A model generated the notes under the pieces. It did no database searches and was not told the origin of the DNA. It worked only from the letters and a program-made list of their open reading frames with translations. From Enterocloster lavalensis (GTDB lineage Bacteria > Bacillota > Clostridia > Lachnospirales > Lachnospiraceae), in the NCBI RefSeq assembly GCF_902364025.1, contig NZ_CABJCG010000015.1, positions 122,148-157,302 of the forward strand: DNA of 35,155 nt. The letters are read 5' to 3'. Positions 26,532 to 34,914 of the stretch are shown here, piece by piece (the stretch's first letter is position 1; every line of letters begins with the position of its first letter). The translations under genes and the position numbers were made by a program.

Positions 26532-26561
26532 ATTATAATCATCTCAGGCGTTTCCCGACAG
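26532..26561 (-). promoter_or_regulatory. possible promoter of the VWA-MoxR-ankyrin unit
   Basis: On the minus strand the -10 box TATAAT (26532-26537) lies about 36 bp before the VWA start codon. CTGTCG is 18 bp upstream, a poor -35. Confidence 0.45.
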
Positions 26562-26626
26562 CGCGCCCGGGAAGAGATTTGCAGGCAGACTACCTCGCCC
26601 GGAACAAACGCCCCGGAACAAAACAA

Positions 26627-26660
26627 GGACCTGACAATTTCCATCAAAATTGTCAAGTCC
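26627..26660 (-). terminator. terminator of the amino-acid fermentation operon
   Basis: A 14-bp stem (arms 26627-26640 and 26647-26660, one G-T pair) with a 6-base loop is followed on the minus strand by TTGTTTTGTTCC, 42 bases after the stop at 26703. Confidence 0.88.
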
Positions 26661-26702
26661 CTGTCCCATAAAATCCGTTTCAATTCAATCCCTCAAAAAC
26701 CG

Positions 26703-28790
26703 TCAATTATATTTCAACACCAGCGCGTCCGCCAGCGCAACGCCCGCCTCATACACAAACACCGGGTTAATATCCAGCTCCGCCAGACAGTCCTTCTCAT
26801 CCGCGGCCATGCGCGATACCCGCACGATCAGATCCGCCACCGCCTGCTCGTCCAGCTTCTTTCCTCCGCGGTATCCGGTAAACAGTTTGTATCCCTTCAG
26901 GGAACGAAGCATTTTCAGAGCTTCCGCCTCGCTCACCGGCGCCATGGCCATGGACACATCCTTGAAAATCTCCACGAACACGCCGCCCAGACCGCACATC
27001 ACCATGGGACCGAACTGGGGATCATTGTTCACACCGATGATCACTTCCGTGCCCGCCTTTAACATTTCCTGCACCAGCACGCCGCCGATTTCCGCCTGGG
27101 AATCGTAGGATTTGGCGTTCTCCAAAATCTCCCCGTAAGCCTGCCGTAGCTGCCCTTCGTCCTGAATCCCCACCTTGACGCAGCCCGCGTCCGACTTGTG
27201 CATAATATCGCCGGAATCGATCTTCAAAACCACCGGATATCCGTACTCCCCGGCGGCTTCCAGCGCCTCCGCCTCAGACCGCGCCACCCGCTCCCGGGGC
27301 GTTTCGATGCCATGTCCGCGCAGAAATACCTTGCTCTCGTGCTCGGTCAGAGCTGTTTTGGTCTGTCTCTCCCGCGGAGCCGGGGCCGTCATATCCAGAC
27401 ACAACTCCTCAGGCCGGTAGGCCGCAAACTCCTCCAGATACCGGAGAATCTTAAAGGCGTAAACCGTGGGCGGCAGCACCGGAACCCCGGCGCGCTCCAA
27501 TCTCCGGGCATACTCCTCATTTCGGGTATTCTCCAAAAACGGGATCATGACCATAGGTTTGGCCCCCGGCTCCGCGGCCACCAGCTCGATAGCCTCCGTC
27601 ATGTAGCAGATGGCCGGGTCCGCAATCCGCTCCAACAGCGTGTACCCGACGGCCACCAGACCCACATTCGGATCGCTCATCACCGTGCGCAGCGCCCCGG
27701 CGTAGGCCTGGACGTCATAGGAGAGGGTAGCCGTCATGTCCAGGGGATTGGCCGGGCTGGCGTAGGAAGGAAGCTGCTCCCTCAGACGCTCCAGCGTTTC
27801 CGCCTGAAAATCCGGGTACTCAATCCCCCACATCTGGCCCACGTCGGCGCAGACTCCGGTTTCCCCGCCGGAAAGGTTCATGGAGGCGATCCCCGGCCGC
27901 TTTGGCAGCCCGGGTAATACGGAGAGCATCATGGACACGGCCATCAGCTCCTCCACATCGTCCACCCGGATCACCCCGTATTTGTGAAACACCGCGTCGA
28001 ACACCGCGTCCGCCCCGGAGAGGCTGCCGGTATGGGAGGCGGCCAGACGGCTGCCCTTCTCCGAACGCCCGGCCTTGAGAATCACCACCGGCTTGCGCTT
28101 CATGGCCGCCCGCTTCAGGCAATCCAGAAACTGGGGCACATTCTGCACCCCTTCCAGGTACATGGCCACCACCTTTGTGCTCTCGTCCTCAACCAGAAAT
28201 TCCAGATAATCCTCCATGCGCACCACCGCGCTGTTGCCGGAGGAAATCACGTAGGAGAACCTCATACCCGGGCTGTCCATCAGGGACAGGCAGATCTGAC
28301 CGCTCTGGGACACCACTCCCACGGCCCCCTTCCGGTCCCGGCTCTCGCTGAGAAAAGCAAAGGGATAAACGCCGTCGGTATAGTTCACAAAACCGGCGCA
28401 GTTCGGCCCCATGAGGGCCATGTCCAGCTCTCTGCACAGCCCGGCCAACCGCTCCTGGTTCTCCCGCCCCTGGGCGCTCCCGATCTCCTTGTAGCCGCTG
28501 GCAAACACCACCGCGGCCCTGGCGCCCTTGGCCCTGCTGGACTTAAGCAGCTCCTCCACCGTCCCCTGTGGCGTACAGATCACCGCCAGGTCAAAGCTGC
28601 CCGGCACTTCCTCCACGGTCCGGTAACAGGGCTTTCCGAAAACCTCGTCCCGCCTGGGATTGACAAAATAATAACTGCCCTCCCTCATGTATTCGATCAC
28701 GTTGCGGCAGGTATCCCCGCCGAACCCCGATTTCTCGCTGGCTCCGATCACGCAGATCTTATCCGGCTTTAATAACGCTCCAATCTCCAT
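26703..28790 (-). CDS. ADP-forming acyl-CoA synthetase (fused alpha and beta)
   Basis: The 695-residue protein joins, in order, a CoA-binding Rossmann domain (from about residue 8, KICVIGASEKSGFGG), a succinyl-CoA-synthetase-like ligase domain with the phosphohistidine in SHTGSLSG (H253), and a C-terminal ATP-grasp domain (from about 470, including GYPVVLKIDSGDIMHKSDAGCV). This is the one-chain form of NDP-forming acyl-CoA synthetases, which convert acyl-CoA, ADP and phosphate to acid, CoA and ATP. The start at 28790 overlaps the stop of the oxidoreductase gamma gene (TGATG), so translation is coupled; a longer in-frame start at 28865 lies inside that gene. It takes the acyl-CoA made by the oxidoreductase encoded upstream. 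Acyl chain specificity cannot be read from sequence. Confidence 0.92.
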   Translation of the reverse strand: MEIGALLKPDKICVIGASEKSGFGGDTCRNVIEYMREGSYYFVNPRRDEVFGKPCYRTVEEVPGSFDLAVICTPQGTVEELLKSSRAKGARAAVVFASGYKEIGSAQGRENQERLAGLCRELDMALMGPNCAGFVNYTDGVYPFAFLSESRDRKGAVGVVSQSGQICLSLMDSPGMRFSYVISSGNSAVVRMEDYLEFLVEDESTKVVAMYLEGVQNVPQFLDCLKRAAMKRKPVVILKAGRSEKGSRLAASHTGSLSGADAVFDAVFHKYGVIRVDDVEELMAVSMMLSVLPGLPKRPGIASMNLSGGETGVCADVGQMWGIEYPDFQAETLERLREQLPSYASPANPLDMTATLSYDVQAYAGALRTVMSDPNVGLVAVGYTLLERIADPAICYMTEAIELVAAEPGAKPMVMIPFLENTRNEEYARRLERAGVPVLPPTVYAFKILRYLEEFAAYRPEELCLDMTAPAPRERQTKTALTEHESKVFLRGHGIETPRERVARSEAEALEAAGEYGYPVVLKIDSGDIMHKSDAGCVKVGIQDEGQLRQAYGEILENAKSYDSQAEIGGVLVQEMLKAGTEVIIGVNNDPQFGPMVMCGLGGVFVEIFKDVSMAMAPVSEAEALKMLRSLKGYKLFTGYRGGKKLDEQAVADLIVRVSRMAADEKDCLAELDINPVFVYEAGVALADALVLKYN

Positions 28791-29341
28791 CAGACCACCG
28801 CCCTCTGCAGCTCCCGCACCGAACGGATACCGGCTGCGAAGCATTCTCTGTTTTTCGGATTGCATTTCCCCTTGCTCAGGAAGAAGTTCTCGATGCCCTC
28901 CTCCATCTGGGTCTCCCCGATCACGCCGGTAGTTTTGGAAAACGCGCCGATCATCACAATATTGGCTCCCCGGGAATTTTCCAGCTCCGCGGCCAACCCT
29001 GTGGCCTCCACCGCGTACACATGGATGTCCGGCCGGAACTCCTCCCGTTTCACAATGCTGCTGTTAATAATCATTGTGCCGCCCGGGGCGATGCTCCCCT
29101 GAAATTTGTCCACCGACGGCTCGTTTAACGCCAGAAGCACGTCGATGGAGCGGATAAAGGGGCTGGCGATCTCCTCCTCTGAGATTTTTACGTTACAGTT
29201 GGCCGTTCCGCCCCGCATCTCGGAGCCGTAGGAGGGAATCCAGACCACATTTTTTCCGATGTCCATCCCCGTCTTGGCGATAATGAGCCCGGCCGTCAGA
29301 ACGCCCTGTCCGCCGAAGCCCGCGCATACCAGATTAGTCAT
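28790..29341 (-). CDS. 2-oxoacid:ferredoxin oxidoreductase, gamma subunit
   Basis: The 183-residue protein has the start MTNLVCAGFGGQGVLTAG typical of the gamma (KorC/VorA/PorG) subunit of ferredoxin-dependent 2-oxoacid oxidoreductases, with the GFGGQG motif at 8-13 that helps bind CoA. The start overlaps the beta stop in ATGACTAA, and its stop overlaps the acyl-CoA synthetase start. It completes a four-subunit enzyme with the delta, alpha and beta genes just upstream. Confidence 0.92.
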   Translation of the reverse strand: MTNLVCAGFGGQGVLTAGLIIAKTGMDIGKNVVWIPSYGSEMRGGTANCNVKISEEEIASPFIRSIDVLLALNEPSVDKFQGSIAPGGTMIINSSIVKREEFRPDIHVYAVEATGLAAELENSRGANIVMIGAFSKTTGVIGETQMEEGIENFFLSKGKCNPKNRECFAAGIRSVRELQRAVV

Positions 29342-30074
29342 GCCGCTTCTCCCCCCTTTTCACAAATTCCCCCACCGGGTAATACTCCTGGATCGTGGAG
29401 GCCACCCGCTCCTTGGCTGCCAGCGGAGTCATCCCCCAGTTGGTGGGGCAGGGAGACAGGACCTCCACAAAGGAGTATCCCTCCCCGTTTAGCTGGGCCT
29501 CAAAGGCGTTCCGGATATACCGTTTGGTCTTTGCGATCTCTGCCGCCGTGGTCACCGCCCCCCTGGCCGCGTAGGCGATATCCAGGGTTTTCAGCATATC
29601 GATGGCTTTCAGGGGATTTCCCGTGACGGCGCAGTCCCGGCCGTAGGGGCTGGTGGTGGTTTTCTGCCCCGGCAGCGTGGTGGGAGCCATCTGCCCTCCG
29701 GTCATGCCGAAGTTGGTGTTATTTACAAAAATCACCGTAATGTTCTCGTTGCGGATCGCCGCGTACATGGTCTCGGAGAAGCCGATGGCCAGCGCGTCGC
29801 CGTCTCCCTGGTAGGTGAGCACCGTCCGGTCCGGCCGGCAGCGCTTGATGGCCGCCGCCACCGCCGCCGCCCTTCCGTGCTGGGCCTGTATCCAGTCGAT
29901 TCCAAAGGTGTCGATCATCAGGCAGGCGCAGCCAACGGCCACGGCCCCGATGGTCTGATCCGCCACCCCCAGCTCCTCCAGCACCTCCGCCACCAGGCGG
30001 TTGATCACGCCGTGTCCGCAGCCGGGGCAGTATTTATTGTCAACTATCAATGTCTGTGGTTTCGTTTTAATCAT
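29334..30074 (-). CDS. 2-oxoacid:ferredoxin oxidoreductase, beta (TPP-binding) subunit
   Basis: The 246-residue subunit binds thiamine diphosphate through GDGDALAIG and the later NNTNFGMTGGQ, and has the CPGCGHG motif near its N-terminus that belongs to the Fe-S cluster or TPP site of this family. It performs decarboxylation of the 2-oxoacid. The start at 30074 overlaps the alpha stop by eight bases (ATGATTAA); an in-frame start at 30146 lies inside alpha and is not needed. The subset of 2-oxoacids used (oxobutyrate, pyruvate, branched-chain or oxoglutarate) is not certain. Confidence 0.93.
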   Translation of the reverse strand: MIKTKPQTLIVDNKYCPGCGHGVINRLVAEVLEELGVADQTIGAVAVGCACLMIDTFGIDWIQAQHGRAAAVAAAIKRCRPDRTVLTYQGDGDALAIGFSETMYAAIRNENITVIFVNNTNFGMTGGQMAPTTLPGQKTTTSPYGRDCAVTGNPLKAIDMLKTLDIAYAARGAVTTAAEIAKTKRYIRNAFEAQLNGEGYSFVEVLSPCPTNWGMTPLAAKERVASTIQEYYPVGEFVKRGEKRHD

Positions 30075-31137
30075 TGCCCTTATACACCGCCTTCTTTTCT
30101 CCGGCCGCAATCCTGGCGACCTCATCCAGAATATCCTTTGAGTCAAATACCTCCATGCCGCCCGTGATGGCGTACACGTCCTTCCGCATGCCCTCGGCCA
30201 GCGCCACGTCCTCCGCCATCTGCGCCAGGGGCGTCAGCTCGCAGGAGATAAAGCATTTGGCATTCCGGCACGTCTCAAAGGCTTTCACCGGGTACGGATA
30301 CAGGGTAATGGGCCGGATCAGCCCCAGCTTGATGCCCTGGCTGCGCCCCAGGCGCACCGCTTCTTTACAAATTCTGGAAGAAATGCCGTAGGCCACCAGT
30401 ACATACTCCGCGTCCTCCGTCTCCACAGCCTGCCAGCGCTGCTCCTGCTCCTCGATCCGCTGGTATTTCTCCTGGATATACCGGTCGTAATTGTCGATGT
30501 AGTACATGTTGGAGGTCACCCGCCGGAAATCCTCCGGCGACCTGCGCCCCTTCAAGGACCACTGGTACTGATCCGGATCGTGCTCTCTCATCTCCGGCAG
30601 CTCCACCGGCTCCATCATCTGGGAGATGGAGGCGTCCGACAGCAGAATCACCGGATTCCGGTGTTCCTCCGCCTTGTCAAAGGCCAGCGTCATCAGATCC
30701 GCCGCCTCCTGCACTGAGGACGGCGCGTACACCAGACAGCGGTAGTCCCCGTGTCCCCCATTCTTGACCACCTGAAGGTAGTCCCCCTGTGCCTGGAAAA
30801 TATCCCCAAGTCCGGTGCCGTAGCGCATTACGTCCACGATCACACAGGGCAGCTCCGCCGAGGCGATATAGGAGATTCCCTCCTGCAATAAGCTGAACCC
30901 AGGCCCCGAGGAGCTGGTCATGGTCCGAAACCCTGTGGCAGCGGCACCGTACACCATGGAAATGCCGGAAATCTCCGACTCCGTCTGCACAAATGTGCCG
31001 CCCACCTCCGGCAGGCGTTTGGAAAGGTACTCCAATATCTCAGTCTGGGGCGTGATCGGATAGCCGGAGAAGAACCGCATCCCGGCCCGCACCGCGGCCT
31101 CCGCAATGGCGTCGTTTCCTTTCATTAATTGTCTCAT
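30067..31137 (-). CDS. 2-oxoacid:ferredoxin oxidoreductase, alpha subunit
   Basis: The 356-residue protein begins MRQLMKGNDAIAEAAVRAG and carries GYPITPQTE (about 26-34), the hallmark of KorA/VorB-type alpha subunits, which take part in TPP and CoA binding. The ATG at 31137 is favoured by the GGAGGGGG stretch at about 10 bases; a GTG at 31146, overlapping the delta stop in GTGA, is too close to it. Sequence style is nearest to 2-oxoisovalerate/2-oxoglutarate oxidoreductases rather than the single-chain pyruvate enzyme. Confidence 0.92.
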   Translation of the reverse strand: MRQLMKGNDAIAEAAVRAGMRFFSGYPITPQTEILEYLSKRLPEVGGTFVQTESEISGISMVYGAAATGFRTMTSSSGPGFSLLQEGISYIASAELPCVIVDVMRYGTGLGDIFQAQGDYLQVVKNGGHGDYRCLVYAPSSVQEAADLMTLAFDKAEEHRNPVILLSDASISQMMEPVELPEMREHDPDQYQWSLKGRRSPEDFRRVTSNMYYIDNYDRYIQEKYQRIEEQEQRWQAVETEDAEYVLVAYGISSRICKEAVRLGRSQGIKLGLIRPITLYPYPVKAFETCRNAKCFISCELTPLAQMAEDVALAEGMRKDVYAITGGMEVFDSKDILDEVARIAAGEKKAVYKGND

Positions 31138-31142
31138 GCCGC

Positions 31143-31352
31143 TCACTCCCCCTCCCTGATCTCAAACACGTAATCCGGGCACACCGTGTAGCATACCCCG
31201 CAGCGGATGCAGACCTCATGGTCCACCTGCACCACGGCATAGCCCTTGGCATTGATCGCGCCGCTCAAGGACAGCGCGTTTTTCGGACATTCCTTCACAC
31301 AGTAGCCGCAGCCCTTACAGCTCTGTCCGTTTATGTATAATCTCTCTGTCAT
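31143..31352 (-). CDS. 2-oxoacid:ferredoxin oxidoreductase, delta (ferredoxin) subunit
   Basis: This 69-residue protein has two CX2CX2CX3C clusters: CKGCGYCVKEC and CIRCGVCYTVC. It passes electrons from the TPP subunit to free ferredoxin. It lies 18 bases after the dehydrogenase gene; the GAAGGGAAG upstream is a weak, rather distant ribosome-binding site, so coupling to the upstream gene may matter. Confidence 0.93.
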   Translation of the reverse strand: MTERLYINGQSCKGCGYCVKECPKNALSLSGAINAKGYAVVQVDHEVCIRCGVCYTVCPDYVFEIREGE

Positions 31353-31370
31353 CTGCGTTTTGCTTCCCTT

Positions 31371-32513
31371 CTATATTTCCGGTAAATCCTGCACATCCGG
31401 CTCGAACAGCTCCCTGGCGCTCTCCCTGGCGTAAATTCCATCCTCCAGAGCGCACCGCATCTGTTTGGCCGCATTTCTCCTGCACAGCGCCTCCGCGCCC
31501 GCCAGCACGCTGGAGAGCTCCGGCGTCACCGCGCCGAAGAAAACCGCGTCGTACAGCCATGCCTCCGACAAATTGGCCGTAAAATCACAGATCAGCCGGA
31601 CTCCCCGCTTCTTTAAAATCTCATCCGCCTCCGGCGATACGGCGATATTGGCCGCCTCCACCACCAGACCGGCTTTGACCGACGCCGCGTTGTTCCCGTT
31701 CACCGTGTTGGCCAGGGCCGCGGGTATCAGCACGTCGCACTCCGCTGCCACGCAGGCTTCGGTGGGATAGGTTTCCCAGCCCTCCGGCAGCCCGTCCCGG
31801 TCCAGCACCCGGCATTCCCGCTTCATCCGGTACAACGCCTCCACGTCCAGCCCCTGCGCACTGTGCACAAACACCTGCGAATCCGCCATTCCCACGATCC
31901 GGTGTCCCAGCTCGGCCAGGCGGCTGGCGCAGCCGAAGGCCACCCGGCCCATTCCCTGGATCACCACGTCCGCCTTCCGGCCGGGCGCCAGCGCGGCAAA
32001 TGCCTCGTCCGCGCTGCACGCAACCCCGTAACCTGCAATCACATCGTTCAGCGGGCGTCCGTAAACCGTCTCATCCAACAGCCGGTTGTAAGCCTCCATG
32101 TTTTCCATAATCTTCGGGTCCGCCCGCATGGATTTCGTCATGGGCATATCCAGCCCAAACTCCGAGAAAATCTTCAGGATATCCCCGTAGCGGGTGCCGT
32201 AATCCCCTCCAAGGGACACTCCCGTGCGGATGTATGGCATCATGGCAATGATATACCGCCTGAGCACCTCCCCGGCGTCCGGCCGCCGGCTGTCGTAGGC
32301 GATCCCGCCCTTGCAGCCGCCGCAGAACCGGGACTCCCCGGCCTTGTACTTGTAGGCCATGCACTCCGCCAGGCGCAGCACCTCCTCCCGGGTCACAGCC
32401 GGGTGCATGCGGATCCCGCCGCCCGTGTAGCCGTTGACAAAATTGTGAATCACCAGCCAGCCCATGGCCTCGGACTCCGTATCGTTCCATTCAATGCACA
32501 AATAAGGTTTCAA
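31371..32513 (-). CDS. Glu/Leu/Phe/Val dehydrogenase family protein
   Basis: The 380-residue enzyme shows the substrate-binding GGGIRMHP (32-39), the catalytic lysine segment GGCKGGIAYD (K68), and the NAD-binding loop GMGRVAFGCASRLAELG in the second domain. These enzymes interconvert an amino acid and its 2-oxoacid with NAD(P). Length and sequence are nearer to Leu/Phe/Val dehydrogenases than to hexameric GDH of about 450 residues. The catalytic Asp region reads GGDYGTRYGD, where the common form is PAPDMGT, so substrate may differ. The start is TTG at 32511-32513, 9 bases after GGAGG. It would supply the oxidoreductase with a 2-oxoacid, or re-aminate one. Confidence 0.85.
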   Translation of the reverse strand: MKPYLCIEWNDTESEAMGWLVIHNFVNGYTGGGIRMHPAVTREEVLRLAECMAYKYKAGESRFCGGCKGGIAYDSRRPDAGEVLRRYIIAMMPYIRTGVSLGGDYGTRYGDILKIFSEFGLDMPMTKSMRADPKIMENMEAYNRLLDETVYGRPLNDVIAGYGVACSADEAFAALAPGRKADVVIQGMGRVAFGCASRLAELGHRIVGMADSQVFVHSAQGLDVEALYRMKRECRVLDRDGLPEGWETYPTEACVAAECDVLIPAALANTVNGNNAASVKAGLVVEAANIAVSPEADEILKKRGVRLICDFTANLSEAWLYDAVFFGAVTPELSSVLAGAEALCRRNAAKQMRCALEDGIYARESARELFEPDVQDLPEI

Positions 32514-32542
32514 TCCTTCTCTCCTCCCGTTTTCCCCCGCAC

Positions 32543-33775
32543 TCAGGCGTTTTTCCGCTTAAACTGCATGGCGATCACACAGGTGATCACGGAAATCACG
32601 CACAGGCCGATCAGGAACATGAAAATGTACCGGTAGCCGTCCGCTCCGTACTGATCCAGCCAGTTTCCGAAAATGGTGTGCATAAAGGAATCCGGCAGAT
32701 ATCCGATAATGGAAGCCACGCCCACCGCGGTCCCGTACAGGTGGCGCGGAATCTTCACTTCCTCGGAAATGGACCACATGATACCGTAGTTCATATAGAT
32801 CAGAGCCGCGCTGACCATCACCACCGTCAGCACCAGCGCCACCGGAGTGGAACCGGAGATCAGGAAGAAGCAGGCGATGGAGATTCCCGAGAGAATGGCG
32901 ACGGCCAAAATGGTCTTTGCCACCTGCCCCGTCTTGTCGGAGATAAATCCGCCCACCGGGCAGAACAGGAATCTGGCGATATAGGTTCTGAAAATGGCGA
33001 TAATGCTTGCGGCTCCCACGCTGATTCCGATCACGTCCGTCAGGTACGGGGTCAGCAGGGTGGAACCGGAGTACACGGCGTAAATGGAGAACAGCGTAAA
33101 GGCCAGAATCCAGGTCTGAGGCATTTTCAGCACACGCCCGATGTCCTTGAGCTCGATCTTGTCCTCTTCCTCCCCGTCGTCCACGGAGCTCTTCTCATCG
33201 TATACAAAATACAGCAGCACCGCGGCCAAAAGGCACATGAATCCGTAGAAAATCAGGGTGTATTTCAGTCCCGCCACCTGAGAGGCAAAATATGTAAAAA
33301 TACCCATGGCCACAAAGGCGGACACCGTGTTCATCAATCCCTCAAAGCTCTGGAAAAAGCCGTACAGCCGTCCCTGCTCGCTGGAATCGCCCAGCATGCG
33401 GATGGCCTTGATGGAAGCGCCCCAGTAAGCAAAGCTGGTGGAAAGCCCCAGCAGCGCCCAGATCACCATCGCCATCTGGAAATTCATCACAAAGGCCAGA
33501 ATAATATTCAGCGCTCCGGTAACCAGCGTGGAGATAATGATAATCTTCTTGGCCGAGAACCGGTCCGCCACCCAGCCGCCGGGGATATAACCGATGGCGC
33601 AGACAATGGCGTAAACGCTCAGAAGTTCGCCCAGCTGGGCGTTGGTGGCGTTAAGTCCCACCAGCAGCGCGTCGTAAAACACATATTTTACATAAGGCAA
33701 AAGATACAGCGAGCTCGAAATCATGGAAAGCACGAACACCGCTACATATTTTTTAAGATTGCTTTTCTGACTCAT
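32543..33775 (-). CDS. MFS transporter
   Basis: The 410-residue protein has 12 predicted membrane helices in two halves, separated by a charged loop (KSSVDDGEEEDKIELKD). The loop 2-3 motif reads GGWVADRFSAKKI, the MFS signature. The start at 33775 follows GAGGGGG at seven bases, 11 bases after the dehydratase stop. From its position it probably imports an amino acid or related acid used by the operon; the substrate is not visible in the sequence. Confidence 0.88.
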   Translation of the reverse strand: MSQKSNLKKYVAVFVLSMISSSLYLLPYVKYVFYDALLVGLNATNAQLGELLSVYAIVCAIGYIPGGWVADRFSAKKIIIISTLVTGALNIILAFVMNFQMAMVIWALLGLSTSFAYWGASIKAIRMLGDSSEQGRLYGFFQSFEGLMNTVSAFVAMGIFTYFASQVAGLKYTLIFYGFMCLLAAVLLYFVYDEKSSVDDGEEEDKIELKDIGRVLKMPQTWILAFTLFSIYAVYSGSTLLTPYLTDVIGISVGAASIIAIFRTYIARFLFCPVGGFISDKTGQVAKTILAVAILSGISIACFFLISGSTPVALVLTVVMVSAALIYMNYGIMWSISEEVKIPRHLYGTAVGVASIIGYLPDSFMHTIFGNWLDQYGADGYRYIFMFLIGLCVISVITCVIAMQFKRKNA

Positions 33776-33786
33776 AATTTTCCCCC

Positions 33787-34752
33787 TCAATAATCCTTTT
33801 CACAGATTTCACAGAATTTGTCCAGATCAATATTTCCCCCGGTAATGATGCACAGCACCTTCTTGCCCTTTAACTCCTGGTGATCCTCAAACAGAGCGGC
33901 CAGACAGGTTGCGGAAGCGCCCTCGATCATATAGTGATGCTTCTGGGCCATCCACTTGATACCCTCCCGGGTGCTCTCCTCGTCCACCACGAAAATGTCG
34001 TCCACGCAGGTCAGCGCCAGCTCCACGTTGGGCCAGGTGATGGCTCCCTCCAGGCCGTCGGCGCAGGTGGGCAGGAAGGGACAGTCGTTGTTCAGCTTCC
34101 GCTCGTGGAAGGATTTATCCCAGGGAGCGGAGGTGTTGGTCTGAAGGCCGTACACCTTGATGTCCGGGTTCATGGCCTTGGCCGCAATCGCAACTCCACA
34201 CAGCAGTCCGCCTCCCCCGGTGGGCACCAGAATCGCGTCGAAATCCCCCTTCTCCAGCAGTGACTCGATGGCCACGGTCCCCTGCCCCGCAATGGTCTCA
34301 TTGGACTCATAGGCGTGGACAAACTTTCTGCCCTCCTCAGCCTCGATCTCATGAGCCCGGTTCTCCGCGTCCTCATAATTCGGCCCGTACACCACCAGCC
34401 TGGCCCCGTGCTTGATCGCCCCGTAGCGCTTGTTCATAGGCGTGGATTCCGGCACGCACACCACCGCGGAAACGCCCTTTAACTTAGCCGCGTAAGCCAC
34501 CGCCTGGGAGTGATTGCCCGCGGAGGCCGCCACCACCCCGCACTTCAAGTCCTCGTCGCTCATGCCCAGAATGTTGTTCATAGCCCCCCGCAGCTTGTAC
34601 GCCCCGATGGGCTGCAGATTCTCCATCTTAAACCACACCTCGCTGCCCGTCCGCTCGGAAGTCTCCGGCGAATAGATCAGCGGCGTCTTCTGCACATAAT
34701 TCCGAATCCTGCCATACGCCTCCACAATGTCCTTCATTTCAACTTTCAGCAT
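33787..34752 (-). CDS. threonine/serine dehydratase-like PLP enzyme
   Basis: The 321-residue protein is a fold-type II PLP enzyme with the Schiff-base lysine in GAYKLRGA (K53), the substrate loop SAGNHSQ, and the phosphate-binding PTGGGGLL (about 176-183). It matches catabolic threonine ammonia-lyase (TdcB type) in length, without a C-terminal ACT regulatory domain. The lysine motif has AYK in place of the usual SFK or SYK, so a different hydroxy amino acid is possible. The reaction would give 2-oxobutyrate or pyruvate and ammonia, feeding the oxidoreductase downstream. It is the first gene of the operon; GGAGGGT lies at the correct distance from the ATG at 34752. Confidence 0.88.
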   Translation of the reverse strand: MLKVEMKDIVEAYGRIRNYVQKTPLIYSPETSERTGSEVWFKMENLQPIGAYKLRGAMNNILGMSDEDLKCGVVAASAGNHSQAVAYAAKLKGVSAVVCVPESTPMNKRYGAIKHGARLVVYGPNYEDAENRAHEIEAEEGRKFVHAYESNETIAGQGTVAIESLLEKGDFDAILVPTGGGGLLCGVAIAAKAMNPDIKVYGLQTNTSAPWDKSFHERKLNNDCPFLPTCADGLEGAITWPNVELALTCVDDIFVVDEESTREGIKWMAQKHHYMIEGASATCLAALFEDHQELKGKKVLCIITGGNIDLDKFCEICEKDY

Positions 34753-34780
34753 TTGTACCCTCCAAAGTTTTTATAATTTT

Positions 34781-34795
34781 TGAAACGCCGTTTCA
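34781..34795. promoter_or_regulatory. 15-bp palindrome in the operon leader, possible operator
   Basis: TGAAAC-GCC-GTTTCA is a perfect 6-bp inverted repeat just downstream of the predicted start site (near 34801) and about 30 bases before the dehydratase start codon. A repressor bound there would block transcription. The cognate regulator is not in the window. Confidence 0.6.
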
Positions 34796-34807
34796 TTTCT
34801 TACGTGT

Positions 34808-34836
34808 ATTATAATTCCCCACTTTTAAAATGTCAA
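34808..34836 (-). promoter_or_regulatory. consensus sigma-A promoter of the amino-acid fermentation operon
   Basis: On the minus strand TTGACA (34831-34836) and TATAAT (34808-34813) are perfect and 17 bp apart. No other strong promoter was found down to 26703, where the genes are closely packed, so it probably serves all eight. Confidence 0.92.
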
Positions 34837-34885
34837 CAGAAATTTGCACGAATTACAACCTTCCCCTTCTAAAATGCACAAAAAA

Positions 34886-34912
34886 AGACGGAACCCATTA
34901 TAAGTTCCATCT
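34886..34912 (-). terminator. terminator of the gene to the right of the window
   Basis: The arms AGACGGAAC and GTTCCATCT (one G-T pair) around a 9-base loop are followed on the minus strand by a run of seven T. It separates the operon promoter from upstream transcription. Confidence 0.8.
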
Positions 34913-34914
34913 TT

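Noticed and set aside
27198..28772. Two plus-strand frames of about 240-260 codons opposite the acyl-CoA synthetase
   Set aside because: Both are antisense to a gene with complete domains and lack start signals.
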